Virus record (IMG/VR): IMGVR_UViG_3300025769_000818
Location: 1 to 24,322 of that record
DNA length: 24,322 nucleotides
Strand: one strand, 5' to 3'
DNA from: a virus
The position numbers and the translations under genes are program-made. The notes below the pieces were generated by a model. The model did not search any database. It had not been told where the DNA came from and saw only the letters and a list, made by a program, of their open reading frames with translations. Below are positions 1 to 5,664 of this stretch, one piece after another (within the stretch, counting starts at the first letter, position 1; every line of letters starts with the position of its first letter).

Positions 1-73
1 TACTTAGTGTTGTTTGAGTAAGTGTTAGTTTAGAGTCATTGCGGACTATTAGATAGTGTGAGATGAGTAAGTG

Positions 74-226
74 TCACTCAGGACGAAGTTTGACTGTAAT
101 AATCTCAAAGTTTGGATGCAATTCTTTGCATCTTGCATATGCTTCGGCAGCAGTTTCTCTCATATAAGAGAGCACATCGTGCATCTCTTTTTTGTTGTCG
201 TAACCGTAGCAATTCCAGATAGGCAT
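74..226 (-). CDS. hypothetical small protein, 50 aa
   Basis: A short open frame beginning MPIWNCYGYDNKKEM and ending IITVKLRPE before TGA. I do not recognise it. It is supported only by its fit in the minus-strand packing and by a phage-like amphipathic middle (EMHDVLSYMRETAAEAYARC), which is probably helical. No Shine-Dalgarno site precedes the ATG; the leader is AT-rich. Bases 1-73 to its left hold no gene I can support, only short repeats of a GAGTAAGTGTTA-type leader motif. Confidence 0.55.
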   Translation of the reverse strand: MPIWNCYGYDNKKEMHDVLSYMRETAAEAYARCKELHPNFEIITVKLRPE

Positions 227-291
227 GTAATTTAGTGGATGAATGAGTGATTGTTAATTAGTTGAGAATATAAGTGCTCAGATCATTACGA

Positions 292-456
292 TTATTTTGC
301 GAGGAAGGTTTTCATAGCTCCACACTTTTTGCATCGTAAAGTGTACTTAACAGCAGTTCCATTACACCAACCAAGATTAAAATTTGTTAGTGCCTGGTTA
401 ATAACTTTCCATTGATGGAAGCATCCAGAGAAAAGGAATTTAATTAGCCTAATCAT
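292..456 (-). CDS. small protein with CxxC, 54 aa
   Basis: Encodes MIRLIKFLFSGCFHQWKV..., ending LRCKKCGAMKTFLAK. The C-terminal CKKC pair, together with C12 and H14 of the early Cys-Phe-His, could bind one metal ion as a tiny zinc-ribbon-like fold; this is inference. Its ATG overlaps the TGA of the gene upstream (ATGA, 454-458), which suggests translational coupling and supports this start. The basic N terminus is hydrophobic. Function unknown. Confidence 0.6.
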   Translation of the reverse strand: MIRLIKFLFSGCFHQWKVINQALTNFNLGWCNGTAVKYTLRCKKCGAMKTFLAK

Positions 457-725
457 CAGTTGTCCTGTGTGTTTGTTGGGCGCATTGCTTTATTTAAGTC
501 ATCAAGAAAAGCTTCCGTGAGAAAATAAGTCTTGTAATAATCTTCTAATAAGTAATCATCAGTATTAGTTTTTAACCACTCAACCACCTGCTCCAACTGC
601 CAATCAGCAGCGGCTCGCATCTCGATGTAGTCGTGTTCCGATTCGAGAGGGAAGGTCACAAGTCCTTCGCAGATCTTGTCAGTCAGTGGGTGTTGGTTGG
701 ACATGTTTGTTTGAGTTGTATTCAT
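456..725 (-). CDS. hypothetical protein, 89 aa, behind ICR copy 1
   Basis: An acidic helical protein (WQLEQVVEWLKTNTDDYLLEDYY in its middle) of unknown function. Its start is unusual: the ATG is fused directly to the TATAGT box of ICR copy 1, with no spacer. If TATAGT is a promoter -10, the transcript would begin inside the coding region and the internal ATG at residue 8 (MSNQHPL) would be the start. Otherwise translation runs from an upstream transcript. The stop is coupled to the next gene by ATGA. Confidence 0.7.
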   Translation of the reverse strand: MNTTQTNMSNQHPLTDKICEGLVTFPLESEHDYIEMRAAADWQLEQVVEWLKTNTDDYLLEDYYKTYFLTEAFLDDLNKAMRPTNTQDN

Positions 726-761
726 ACTATAGGGGTCAATTGGAGGTGAGTAACTTTAATA
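726..761 (-). repeat. ICR copy 1 (intergenic cassette repeat)
   Basis: First of 16 copies. On the minus strand the consensus is TTAAA, then GTTACTCACCTCCAATTGAC, then C, C or A, CTATAGT, GTAACCAC. The 20-base core is identical in all 16 copies. This copy has the C variant (ggggtc on the plus strand) and lacks the GTAACCAC tail because ATG follows TATAGT directly. The consensus holds TAA, TGA and TAA stops in the three frames and a TATAGT box that could be a -10. The GTTAC at one end can pair with GTAAC at the other where that tail is present. Confidence 0.95.
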
Positions 762-1020
762 GGTTGTATTAAGTGTTAATTAGTTTTTATACTAAATAAT
801 ACTGTTATGTGTTCCGCGAGTTCACTTATCGGCGCTTAAGTTATTACCACTGAACTCTCCTGCGGGGTAAAGAGTCAGATACAACTAAGCACAACCGGTA
901 AGTAACGCATAGGAGAGACACATCAGCAGACAATAGTATACAAAAGGTTTTTGGAGAGATATGCCTTAACTCTATTTTTTAGTGCGTATATATAACACAT
1001 AAAAATAGAGTTTGTGCGAA
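762..1020 (-). other. gene-free stretch with two strong RNA hairpins (candidate noncoding RNA)
   Basis: No credible reading frame lies here, which is unusual for so compact a genome. Two foldable elements are visible. At 814-865 there are nested stems: CCGC/GCGG, GAGTTCA/TGAACTC and CTTA/TAAG; on the plus strand the 5' arm (CCGC, GAGTTCA, CTTA) is continuous and the partner arm is interrupted by two bulges. At 968-1012 there is a 12-base-pair AACTCTATTTTT hairpin. The segment sits upstream of ICR copy 1, where other copies are joined to a gene stop. It may be a noncoding RNA or a long structured leader for the 456-725 gene; I recognise no known riboswitch or tRNA. Confidence 0.4.
968..1012 (-). 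terminator. long hairpin after the 39-aa gene, possible terminator
   Basis: Perfect 12-bp stem AACTCTATTTTT/AAAAATAGAGTT, extended by TGTG/CGCA towards a loop rich in TATA. It begins 9 bases after the stop of the 1021-1140 gene on the minus strand. No U-tract follows the stem, so it is not a standard intrinsic terminator; it could also stabilise a 3' end. Confidence 0.4.
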
Positions 1021-1140
1021 TCAAAGCACAGATTTACGTTGACGCTTAATCTGTGAGGGGAGCACGGTGACTGTTACTTTAGTGTGACCATTTGCTTTGA
1101 GAGTGTCAATGGTCTGTAGCAGTTGCTGTGTAGAACTCAT
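1021..1140 (-). CDS. hypothetical small protein, 39 aa
   Basis: Encodes MSSTQQLLQTIDTLKANGHT, then KVTVTVLPSQIKRQRKSVL. It has a short amphipathic helix followed by a likely strand and a basic tail (KRQRK). No Shine-Dalgarno site; the leader contains the TAAGTAACACTTACTC-type motif shared with a few non-ICR genes here. Function unknown. Support is the clean ATG-to-TGA frame filling the gap before the hairpin. Confidence 0.5.
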   Translation of the reverse strand: MSSTQQLLQTIDTLKANGHTKVTVTVLPSQIKRQRKSVL

Positions 1141-1184
1141 AGTTGGAGTAAGTGTTACTTAAGAGGTGTTTGAGTAGTGTTTAC

Positions 1185-1385
1185 TTAACCGTGAAAATCT
1201 AACTCCTCCCAATCCCATTGAACGCCGTCTGGTGAACACTCAGGCTGATTCATAGATTTACAATAATTAACTGCTGCTTCTTGAGTTGAGAAGATTTTAG
1301 CAGCACGATTGCCTCTCAAAATAATTGTTTCACGAATGCTATCAGGGTTAGTGAGGAAAGGAAAGGTGATAAAGGCTGAAGTCAT
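1185..1385 (-). CDS. hypothetical protein, 66 aa
   Basis: Starts MTSAFITFPFLTNPDS and ends WDWEELDFHG. The pattern of strands, then a helix (STQEAAVNYCKSM), suggests a small alpha/beta domain. I do not recognise a family. It is the gene served by ICR copy 2; the leader between the TATAGT box and ATG is AC-rich (ACCACACAATCGACTT) and has no Shine-Dalgarno site. Confidence 0.65.
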   Translation of the reverse strand: MTSAFITFPFLTNPDSIRETIILRGNRAAKIFSTQEAAVNYCKSMNQPECSPDGVQWDWEELDFHG

Positions 1386-1396
1386 AAGTCGATTGT

Positions 1397-1440
1397 GTGG
1401 TTACACTATAGGGGTCAATTGGAGGTGAGTAACTTTAATA
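1397..1440 (-). repeat. ICR copy 2
   Basis: Full-length copy with GTGTAACCAC tail, C variant. Upstream of the 1185-1385 gene. Its far side faces the inserted plus-strand homing endonuclease rather than a gene stop. Confidence 0.95.
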
Positions 1441-1481
1441 GACTGTACTTTGAGGGTTTCAGAGTATTTTGGGGGAGGGGG

Positions 1482-1510
1482 TTGACATTATGAGAAAGGC
1501 CTGATATGAT
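1482..1510 (+). promoter_or_regulatory. sigma70-type promoter of homing endonuclease 1
   Basis: TTGACA (1482-1487), a 17-base spacer, then TATGAT (1505-1510) on the plus strand, within one base of the bacterial consensus. It is the only convincing plus-strand promoter with a gene behind it. The -10 includes the first in-frame ATG of the downstream frame, so that ATG cannot be the start. A G-rich run (1471-1481) lies just upstream. Confidence 0.8.
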
Positions 1511-1649
1511 ACGATCTTACGTAACAACAACTGAAGGGCTTTATAGGCATTTCTACAAAACACTTAGCTTATATTTATTATACCATTTCTCAAAGGTTTC
1601 AATCAATATTCTATCACTAAATAACACCATTATATCAAAACAAAGTATA

Positions 1650-2438
1650 ATGGAGACTGGGCTAATCTATACCATCATTTGTAAGGCCAATAAGAAGCGA
1701 TATATCGGACAAACTGTAAAGAATGTAGCGACACGTTGGAAAGAACATTTGAAAGAAAGTGTGAGGAATGAGAGTAACCGACCATTGTATAATGCGCTCA
1801 AAAAGTATGGTCAATCGATGTTCAATATTCGTATCTTAGAAGAGGATATTCCCGTTAGTAAGTTATCAGAACGTGAGGTCTATTGGATACAACAATTCGA
1901 CACATATAACAGTGGTTATAATGCAACAACTGGTGGTGAGAGGAGTTATACATTTAGAGAGGATGTGAAAGAAAAGATATCATCTTCTATGAGAGGATTA
2001 CAACGTAGTGATGAGACAATCAAGAGGCATAAGTTAGCTCAAAAGAAAAGAGAAAATCACTTTAGCGTAAGGGGAGATGGTAAACACCTTAGAGTAAAGA
2101 TTAGGGCGACATTGTTATCAACTGGTGAAGTCTTTGACTATAACTCATTGACTGAATTCTGTAAAGAGACTAACATCGCAAATGGTAATGTATCAAGGGC
2201 GATAAAACGTGGGCTCACATGTGGTGGATACAAAGTGGAGCGGATTAGCGACAATTTGAATAGAATTGGTTGTGTTGGTTATGATTGTCAAACTGGACGG
2301 ATGTTGCATGAGTTTAGGTCAATGAGACAAGCTGGGTTAGTGTTAGGAGGTCAAGGAAAAGGCATATCTAAATCTATCAACAATCCAGGATTACGCTCTT
2401 ATAAAGGTTGTTACTGGTATAGCTGTTGTTCTCTCTAA
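1650..2438 (+). CDS. GIY-YIG homing endonuclease 1, 262 aa
   Basis: A free-standing homing endonuclease and the only plus-strand gene. Residues 4-20 carry GLIY and RYIG, the paired GIY-YIG motifs; R29 and E76 (in EREVYWI) match the expected catalytic Arg and metal-binding Glu, and YNATTGG follows. A NUMOD3-like stretch (about 111-130) and two NUMOD1-like DNA-binding units (about 155-190 and 205-245) form the C-terminal targeting part. I chose ATG 1650 because the ATG at 1506 lies inside the promoter -10 and the 48 residues before 1650 show no nuclease homology. It converges on the 2435-2596 gene with a 4-base overlap, inserted between that gene and ICR copy 2. Confidence 0.88.
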   Translation: METGLIYTIICKANKKRYIGQTVKNVATRWKEHLKESVRNESNRPLYNALKKYGQSMFNIRILEEDIPVSKLSEREVYWIQQFDTYNSGYNATTGGERSYTFREDVKEKISSSMRGLQRSDETIKRHKLAQKKRENHFSVRGDGKHLRVKIRATLLSTGEVFDYNSLTEFCKETNIANGNVSRAIKRGLTCGGYKVERISDNLNRIGCVGYDCQTGRMLHEFRSMRQAGLVLGGQGKGISKSINNPGLRSYKGCYWYSCCSL

Positions 2439-2596
2439 TTGAAAGGATTACACTTGGTGCGTTGTATTGGTTCACCTAATTCGGCTTTGGATGGTGGACA
2501 ATCATGAGGACGATATGCATAAATGATTGAACTTAACTGAGCTTGTAGTTTATCATCCATCCGTGTATTGCGTAGGTGATAGATGTCATAATTCAT
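2435..2596 (-). CDS. hypothetical small protein, 53 aa
   Basis: Encodes MNYDIYHLRNTRMDDKLQAQ and then LSSIIYAYRPHDCPPSK, ending RTKCNPFN before TAG. Its ATG overlaps the TGA of the upstream gene (ATGA), good evidence for translation. Its stop overlaps the stop of the converging endonuclease, so the insertion left the reading frame intact or replaced its last codons. Function unknown. Confidence 0.6.
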   Translation of the reverse strand: MNYDIYHLRNTRMDDKLQAQLSSIIYAYRPHDCPPSKAELGEPIQRTKCNPFN

Positions 2597-2916
2597 GAGA
2601 AGATATAACCATTAGTGAACTCTTTGGTGACATTGTTATCTTTTACATACCAGGTGCAATTCTTTTGAAAGACACCATCAGTTGTGGGTTCGCAGAACTC
2701 ATTGATAATTGCATTCAATCTTGACTTAGTAGTTTTTGACTGATAACCACCATCAAAGATTTCAACATAATCATCACCTACAGTAGCGATCTTGTTACCA
2801 TGAAGACGTACAATAGAAACATTATCTTCTTCATTGAATGATACTGATGTGTTTGCATTTGACCAGTTCTCAGAGTTGTGAACTGCGGAACACATTTGGG
2901 TTTCAATCTTTCTCAT
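2593..2916 (-). CDS. conserved cyanophage-type hypothetical protein, 107 aa
   Basis: A beta-rich protein with VSIVRLHGNKIATVGDDYV followed by GGYQSKTTKSRLNAI. The pattern of a hydrophobic RLHGN strand pair and a TTKSRLNAI helix resembles small proteins I recall from many T4-like cyanophages, all of unknown function (recollection, not a search). It follows ICR copy 3 with a leader of about 30 bases without a Shine-Dalgarno site and is coupled to the next gene by ATGA. Confidence 0.75.
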   Translation of the reverse strand: MRKIETQMCSAVHNSENWSNANTSVSFNEEDNVSIVRLHGNKIATVGDDYVEIFDGGYQSKTTKSRLNAIINEFCEPTTDGVFQKNCTWYVKDNNVTKEFTNGYIFS

Positions 2917-2946
2917 GATGGGTGATTGTGTGGGATGCCGTATGGC

Positions 2947-2988
2947 GGTTACACTATAGGGGTCAATTGGAGGTGAGTAACTTTAATA
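2947..2988 (-). repeat. ICR copy 3
   Basis: Full-length, C variant, upstream of the 2593-2916 gene. The stop of the preceding gene (3004) lies 15 bases before it. Confidence 0.95.
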
Positions 2989-3003
2989 CCAGGGCCCTAT
3001 GTG

Positions 3004-3171
3004 TTAAAAAGGGTTTGTCCATGCATGATGTTTAGCAGAACTAATTCTACCATCTTTAAGTAATCCATCACATACACGACAAAATACTTCAAACTTTTCC
3101 AATCTTGTCATGTTAGGATCAATGTCTCTTGCAACTTCACCAACGATTTTTAAAACTTGTCCTTTGAGCAT
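3004..3171 (-). CDS. hypothetical small protein, 55 aa
   Basis: Encodes MLKGQVLKIVGEVARDIDPN, then MTRLEKFEVFCRVCDGLLKD and GRISSAKHHAWTNPF. A CRVC pair and two adjacent histidines could bind metal, but spacing is not that of a family I know. It ends 15 bases before ICR copy 3, the usual pattern for a gene upstream of the cassette. The leader is CAATC just before ATG. Confidence 0.6.
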   Translation of the reverse strand: MLKGQVLKIVGEVARDIDPNMTRLEKFEVFCRVCDGLLKDGRISSAKHHAWTNPF

Positions 3172-3183
3172 GATTGTTACTTA

Positions 3184-3202
3184 GTGAGTGAGTGAGTGAG
3201 TG
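3184..3202. repeat. GTGA tetranucleotide microsatellite
   Basis: About four and a half tandem GTGA units (TCAC on the mRNA strand) in the leader just upstream of the 3004-3171 gene, between it and the 3207-3404 gene. Slippage here would change leader length only. Confidence 0.8.
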
Positions 3203-3206
3203 TTAC

Positions 3207-3404
3207 TTATGAATTCATATCAGTCCAAGTTTCTTCGCCATAGCAATCGATAATCTCTTCTTTTAAATCTTCCATATCATAATCTTTGATATTCTGCTCA
3301 ATACTTTCAACAGCAAGTGTAATCAAAGATTTCATATCCATTCCCTCTACAATCATCTGTGCATAATCACTCTTGAGTTGATCGATTTGATTGATAGTCA
3401 TCAT
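3207..3404 (-). CDS. conserved hypothetical protein, 65 aa
   Basis: An acidic all-helical protein: MMTINQIDQLKSDYAQMIVE, a central helix, then DLKEEIIDCYGEETW. The combination of a Leu-Lys helix and a KEEI..YGEE tail is familiar from cyanophage hypotheticals, with no known function. A double ATG begins the gene. No ICR precedes it; the region upstream (3405-3477) contains a CTGGG/CCCAG hairpin (3437-3470). Confidence 0.7.
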   Translation of the reverse strand: MMTINQIDQLKSDYAQMIVEGMDMKSLITLAVESIEQNIKDYDMEDLKEEIIDCYGEETWTDMNS

Positions 3405-3477
3405 TTTAAAAAAGTGTTAGTTAGTGAGGTGATTGTCTGGGACTTACCGATGCAACGCTAACGTGCCCAGGTGTTAA

Positions 3478-3723
3478 TTAAGCGACCAATTCTTTCATCA
3501 TTTCATTTACTTCTAATCCGTTTATCTTAACATCATCCCACTTACATCCGTCTGGTGTTTCTTTACTTCCGGCATCGTGAATCATACTTACCAGATGTCC
3601 ATAAGTTCCACCATCCCTTGCAACATCACAGGCAAGTTCATACAAACCAGGATCATTTGCAATCCAGAGAGTAACATTCCAGGTCTCCCAAGTGCTCCAT
3701 CCATTGTAAGTTTCAGTAGCCAT
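3478..3723 (-). CDS. DUF7249-like phage protein, 81 aa
   Basis: The N terminus TYNGWSTWETWNVTLWIAND is the signature of a small phage protein family that I recall being annotated DUF7249; the rest (YELACDVARDG) fits. Function unknown. It has a 97-base leader between its ATG and ICR copy 4, much longer than other ICR-linked genes, and this leader can fold into two nested stems (see 3758-3818). No Shine-Dalgarno site is visible; the 20 bases before ATG are T-rich. Confidence 0.8.
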   Translation of the reverse strand: MATETYNGWSTWETWNVTLWIANDPGLYELACDVARDGGTYGHLVSMIHDAGSKETPDGCKWDDVKINGLEVNEMMKELVA

Positions 3724-3757
3724 GATTAAAAGAAGAAAAAAGATTTAGTGGTGATGA

Positions 3758-3818
3758 GTTCAGTGAAACAAACTCTCTGAAGCAATCTTAAAGAGAATAG
3801 AGAGTGAGAAGACTGAAC
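3758..3818 (-). other. structured leader RNA of the DUF7249-like gene
   Basis: Two perfect 7-bp stems are nested: GTTCAGT/ACTGAAC outside and ACTCTCT/AGAGAGT inside, separated by a nearly symmetric internal loop of 6 and 7 bases, with a 20-base apical region. It lies between the degenerate ICR copy 4 and the gene start, so it would be in the 5' untranslated leader. It could control translation or mRNA stability; no known riboswitch is recognised. Confidence 0.45.
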
Positions 3819-3820
3819 CC

Positions 3821-3860
3821 TTACACCTATGTGGTCAATTGGAGGTGAGTAACTTTAATA
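3821..3860 (-). repeat. ICR copy 4 (degenerate TATAG box)
   Basis: The 20-base core is intact, but the usual TATAGTGTAAC reads CATAGGTGTAAG, so the putative -10 is altered. The stop TAA of the 3855-4121 gene lies within the cassette. Confidence 0.92.
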
Positions 3861-4121
3861 CCATTGATTGGTTTGTATCAAATAACTACGAATCTCATTA
3901 TATGCAAACCTCTGTATCTTAACATCAGTTGCATTATCTAATACCTCATACATTCTCTGAATATATTCACTCTTCGTTGTCACTGGTGAGATAGTCTCTC
4001 TTGTAGTATATCCTAACTCACTATTACCATTGGTGCGTACTTTTGGTTTACCCCAATTACCAGTAATTTGACCCTCTGTTCTGAACTTTGTTTTGATTTT
4101 AGATAGATTTGAATCAAGCAT
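3855..4121 (-). CDS. hypothetical protein, 88 aa
   Basis: Starts MLDSNLSKIKTKFRTEGQIT and includes NWGKPKVRTNG; the C-terminal half is helical (EYIQRMYEVLDNATDV) and ends NQWY. A longer frame reaches to 4223, but its extra 34 residues lie antisense-like over the neighbouring gene and are low-quality; ATG 4121 overlaps the upstream stop by 8 bases, as is common here. Its TAA is contributed by ICR copy 4. No family recognised. Confidence 0.7.
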   Translation of the reverse strand: MLDSNLSKIKTKFRTEGQITGNWGKPKVRTNGNSELGYTTRETISPVTTKSEYIQRMYEVLDNATDVKIQRFAYNEIRSYLIQTNQWY

Positions 4122-4332
4122 TAATGTATAAAGCAATTTCAGTTGGATCAGTACTGTCAAGATAAGTTTCAGTGAATCGAATTGCGTCACTATGTGATTT
4201 GAACTCGATTGAAACATTATCAAATTCAGTTGAATTAAATGTGACAGATAGTGGTTCTACATTTGAAATTTCACATACTTCTGCTACTGCAGAGAGAGAA
4301 TGGTCAGATAAAAAATCGTATTTGATGATCAT
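4114..4332 (-). CDS. hypothetical protein, 72 aa
   Basis: An acidic alpha/beta protein: MIIKYDFLSDHSLSAVAEVC, then a strand pair (LSVTFNSTEFDNVSIEF) and a helix (SHSDAIRFTETYL). It looks like a compact ferredoxin-like fold, but this is a guess. It follows ICR copy 5 with the leader CAATCAATTTT before ATGATCA, a start context also found at 10037 and 14254. Confidence 0.7.
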   Translation of the reverse strand: MIIKYDFLSDHSLSAVAEVCEISNVEPLSVTFNSTEFDNVSIEFKSHSDAIRFTETYLDSTDPTEIALYINA

Positions 4333-4345
4333 AAAATTGATTGAT

Positions 4346-4389
4346 GTGGTTACACTATAGGGGTCAATTGGAGGTGAGTAACTTTAATA
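4346..4389 (-). repeat. ICR copy 5
   Basis: Full-length, C variant, upstream of the 4114-4332 gene. The upstream phosphatase gene ends 25 bases before it. Confidence 0.95.
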
Positions 4390-4414
4390 CCGGATAATTG
4401 TGCACATAACTTAA

Positions 4415-4900
4415 TTAAAAATCTCCATTACCTTGACCAACATCGAACACAAATATACCTCGGTCAACCCACATATCAACAACGCGCTTTCTATCATCAA
4501 ATACACAGAATATCTCCTTACCTTCAGATATAATCCTATCTGCTATCTCTCCCTTTACGATACCATCACAACGGTGATCACCGGCCTTCCTCATATACAA
4601 GTTACCAGAGAATCCCTTGTAAGAGTTTGGACAAACTTTAGGATCAAAGCCGTTATCTAATAACCAAGCTTCGGTAACTTCTCGATATTCTTCACCCCTA
4701 CCAGACACAAATAAGACTTCAACATCATCCCTAGAAACGATACTTTCAAACATAAACTTAACAGCTTCATTTGGAGTATCGAGACTAATGCCCTTATTCC
4801 AAGCGTCCCAATTCTTAGGTTTAGATGCAACAAATTTCCTGCGATGAGTCACATTGCAAATAGTTCCGTCAAGGTCGAAGATAATAACTTTCTTAGTCAT
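4415..4900 (-). CDS. polynucleotide 3'-phosphatase (C-terminal half of T4 PseT as a separate gene), 161 aa
   Basis: An HAD-family phosphatase that removes 3'-phosphate or 2',3'-cyclic phosphate from broken RNA ends so that they can be ligated. D9 and D11 in FDLDGT form motif I, S66 in VSGR motif II, and D135-D136 in FDDRKRVVDMW motif IV. MRKAGDHR-D-VKGEI and the terminal GDF closely follow the phosphatase domain of T4 polynucleotide kinase/phosphatase. In T4 the kinase and phosphatase are one protein; here the kinase is a separate gene ending 3 bases upstream. With RNA ligase 1 nearby it forms a tRNA repair set. Confidence in the enzyme class is high. Confidence 0.92.
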   Translation of the reverse strand: MTKKVIIFDLDGTICNVTHRRKFVASKPKNWDAWNKGISLDTPNEAVKFMFESIVSRDDVEVLFVSGRGEEYREVTEAWLLDNGFDPKVCPNSYKGFSGNLYMRKAGDHRCDGIVKGEIADRIISEGKEIFCVFDDRKRVVDMWVDRGIFVFDVGQGNGDF

Positions 4901-4903
4901 GAT

Positions 4904-5380
4904 TCAGTTTCCGGTGATAATAGAGTCGAAGTTTTCGTAATCTTTAACAGTTGGACTTTCGTAGTTCTTGTGCATATCCTTAAGGATATGCTCAGGAATA
5001 CTCTTACCTAGACGGTTGTTATTCCTCACTAAAGCGGTCTCTAAGTCACTGTCGAAGTGAATTAAAGTTTTAAAATAAGTCTTAGGAAAGCGTGATACTT
5101 TCTTACCTCTCACCTTAGAGGTTAAATTAGTCTGATCCCAGATAATATCTTTACCAGCCTTTATTGCTGCATTGACTGTATCGTTGAGATCTTTATTAGC
5201 TGCCTTGATGTTATCGGAAAACACTTCATCGTAAGTCTTACCCTCACGAACTGCAATGGCTTCGATATAGTTATCAGTTGAAATAACAACAGCGTTAGGA
5301 TATAATGCAAGTAAAGTAGAGTTGATAAATGTACTCTTACCGGCAGTAGGACAGCCAGAGAGTAAAAATAAGTTAGTCAT
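4904..5380 (-). CDS. polynucleotide 5'-kinase (N-terminal half of T4 PseT as a separate gene), 158 aa
   Basis: A P-loop kinase that phosphorylates 5'-OH ends of cleaved RNA or DNA. The Walker A motif GCPTAGKST is at residues 9-17. D36 in STDNY matches the catalytic Asp of T4 Pnk, WDQTNL (81-86) matches its SDTNL region, and RNNNRLGKSIPEHILKDM (119-136) matches the lid arginines and the RGTKAVP-type helix. It lacks the phosphatase domain, which is the next gene. It starts about 25 bases after an intrinsic terminator (5407-5434) and has no obvious promoter, so expression probably depends on read-through or antitermination. Confidence 0.92.
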   Translation of the reverse strand: MTNLFLLSGCPTAGKSTFINSTLLALYPNAVVISTDNYIEAIAVREGKTYDEVFSDNIKAANKDLNDTVNAAIKAGKDIIWDQTNLTSKVRGKKVSRFPKTYFKTLIHFDSDLETALVRNNNRLGKSIPEHILKDMHKNYESPTVKDYENFDSIITGN

Positions 5381-5406
5381 GGCTGTAAGAATCAGTTGAG
5401 TTTAAT

Positions 5407-5434
5407 GAAAAAGCGGGGGAGGCTAACGCCTCCT
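5407..5434 (-). terminator. intrinsic terminator between the 44-aa gene and the kinase
   Basis: On the minus strand: GGAGGC-GTTA-GCCTCC stem-loop followed by CCCGC and five T. A textbook Rho-independent terminator placed 10 bases after the 44-aa gene and about 25 bases before the kinase ATG. Confidence 0.85.
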
Positions 5435-5443
5435 CTCCCTGGA

Positions 5444-5578
5444 TTACTCTTCTTCCAGATCTTTAATCTCTCTTCCTGTGCTGGTAACCAGATCGCTGAT
5501 GGAAATAAGTGTATCGATATTCCATTCCGTTCCGCTGAGAAGATCAGCTATAAGGTTCAGGGCTTCAGAGTCAGTCAT
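5444..5578 (-). CDS. small acidic protein between RNA ligase and kinase, 44 aa
   Basis: Encodes MTDSEALNLIADLLSGTEWN, then IDTLISISDLVTSTGREIKD and LEEE. Strongly acidic and helical. It has its own ICR (copy 6) and an intrinsic terminator right after it, so it can be expressed as a single-gene unit. It may also serve as an upstream frame whose translation influences the terminator. No family recognised. Confidence 0.65.
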   Translation of the reverse strand: MTDSEALNLIADLLSGTEWNIDTLISISDLVTSTGREIKDLEEE

Positions 5579-5587
5579 GGCTACAAC

Positions 5588-5630
5588 GTGGTTACACTAT
5601 AGTGGTCAATTGGAGGTGAGTAACTTTAAT
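5588..5630 (-). repeat. ICR copy 6
   Basis: Full-length, A variant (gtggtc on the plus strand), upstream of the 44-aa gene. CACTATAGTG in this variant is a perfect 10-base palindrome. Confidence 0.95.
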
Positions 5631-5658
5631 TGCATAGAGTCTGTGTAGACCCTATGCA
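5631..5658 (-). other. hairpin at the 3' end of the RNA ligase gene
   Basis: TGCATAG-x-GTCT pairs with AGAC-x-CTATGCA around a 4-base loop, with one mismatch. It begins 6 bases after the ligase stop and abuts ICR copy 6. There is no U-tract, so it is more likely an mRNA 3'-end or processing structure than an intrinsic terminator. Confidence 0.55.
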
Positions 5659-5664
5659 CTCAGA

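Noticed and set aside
1506-1649. N-terminal 48-codon extension of homing endonuclease 1
   Set aside because: The ATG is inside the promoter -10 and the residues have no nuclease similarity; the GIY-YIG domain starts right after ATG 1650.
4122-4223. 34-codon extension of the 88-aa gene
   Set aside because: It lies over the well-formed 4114-4332 gene, and ATG 4121 has the usual overlap with that stop.
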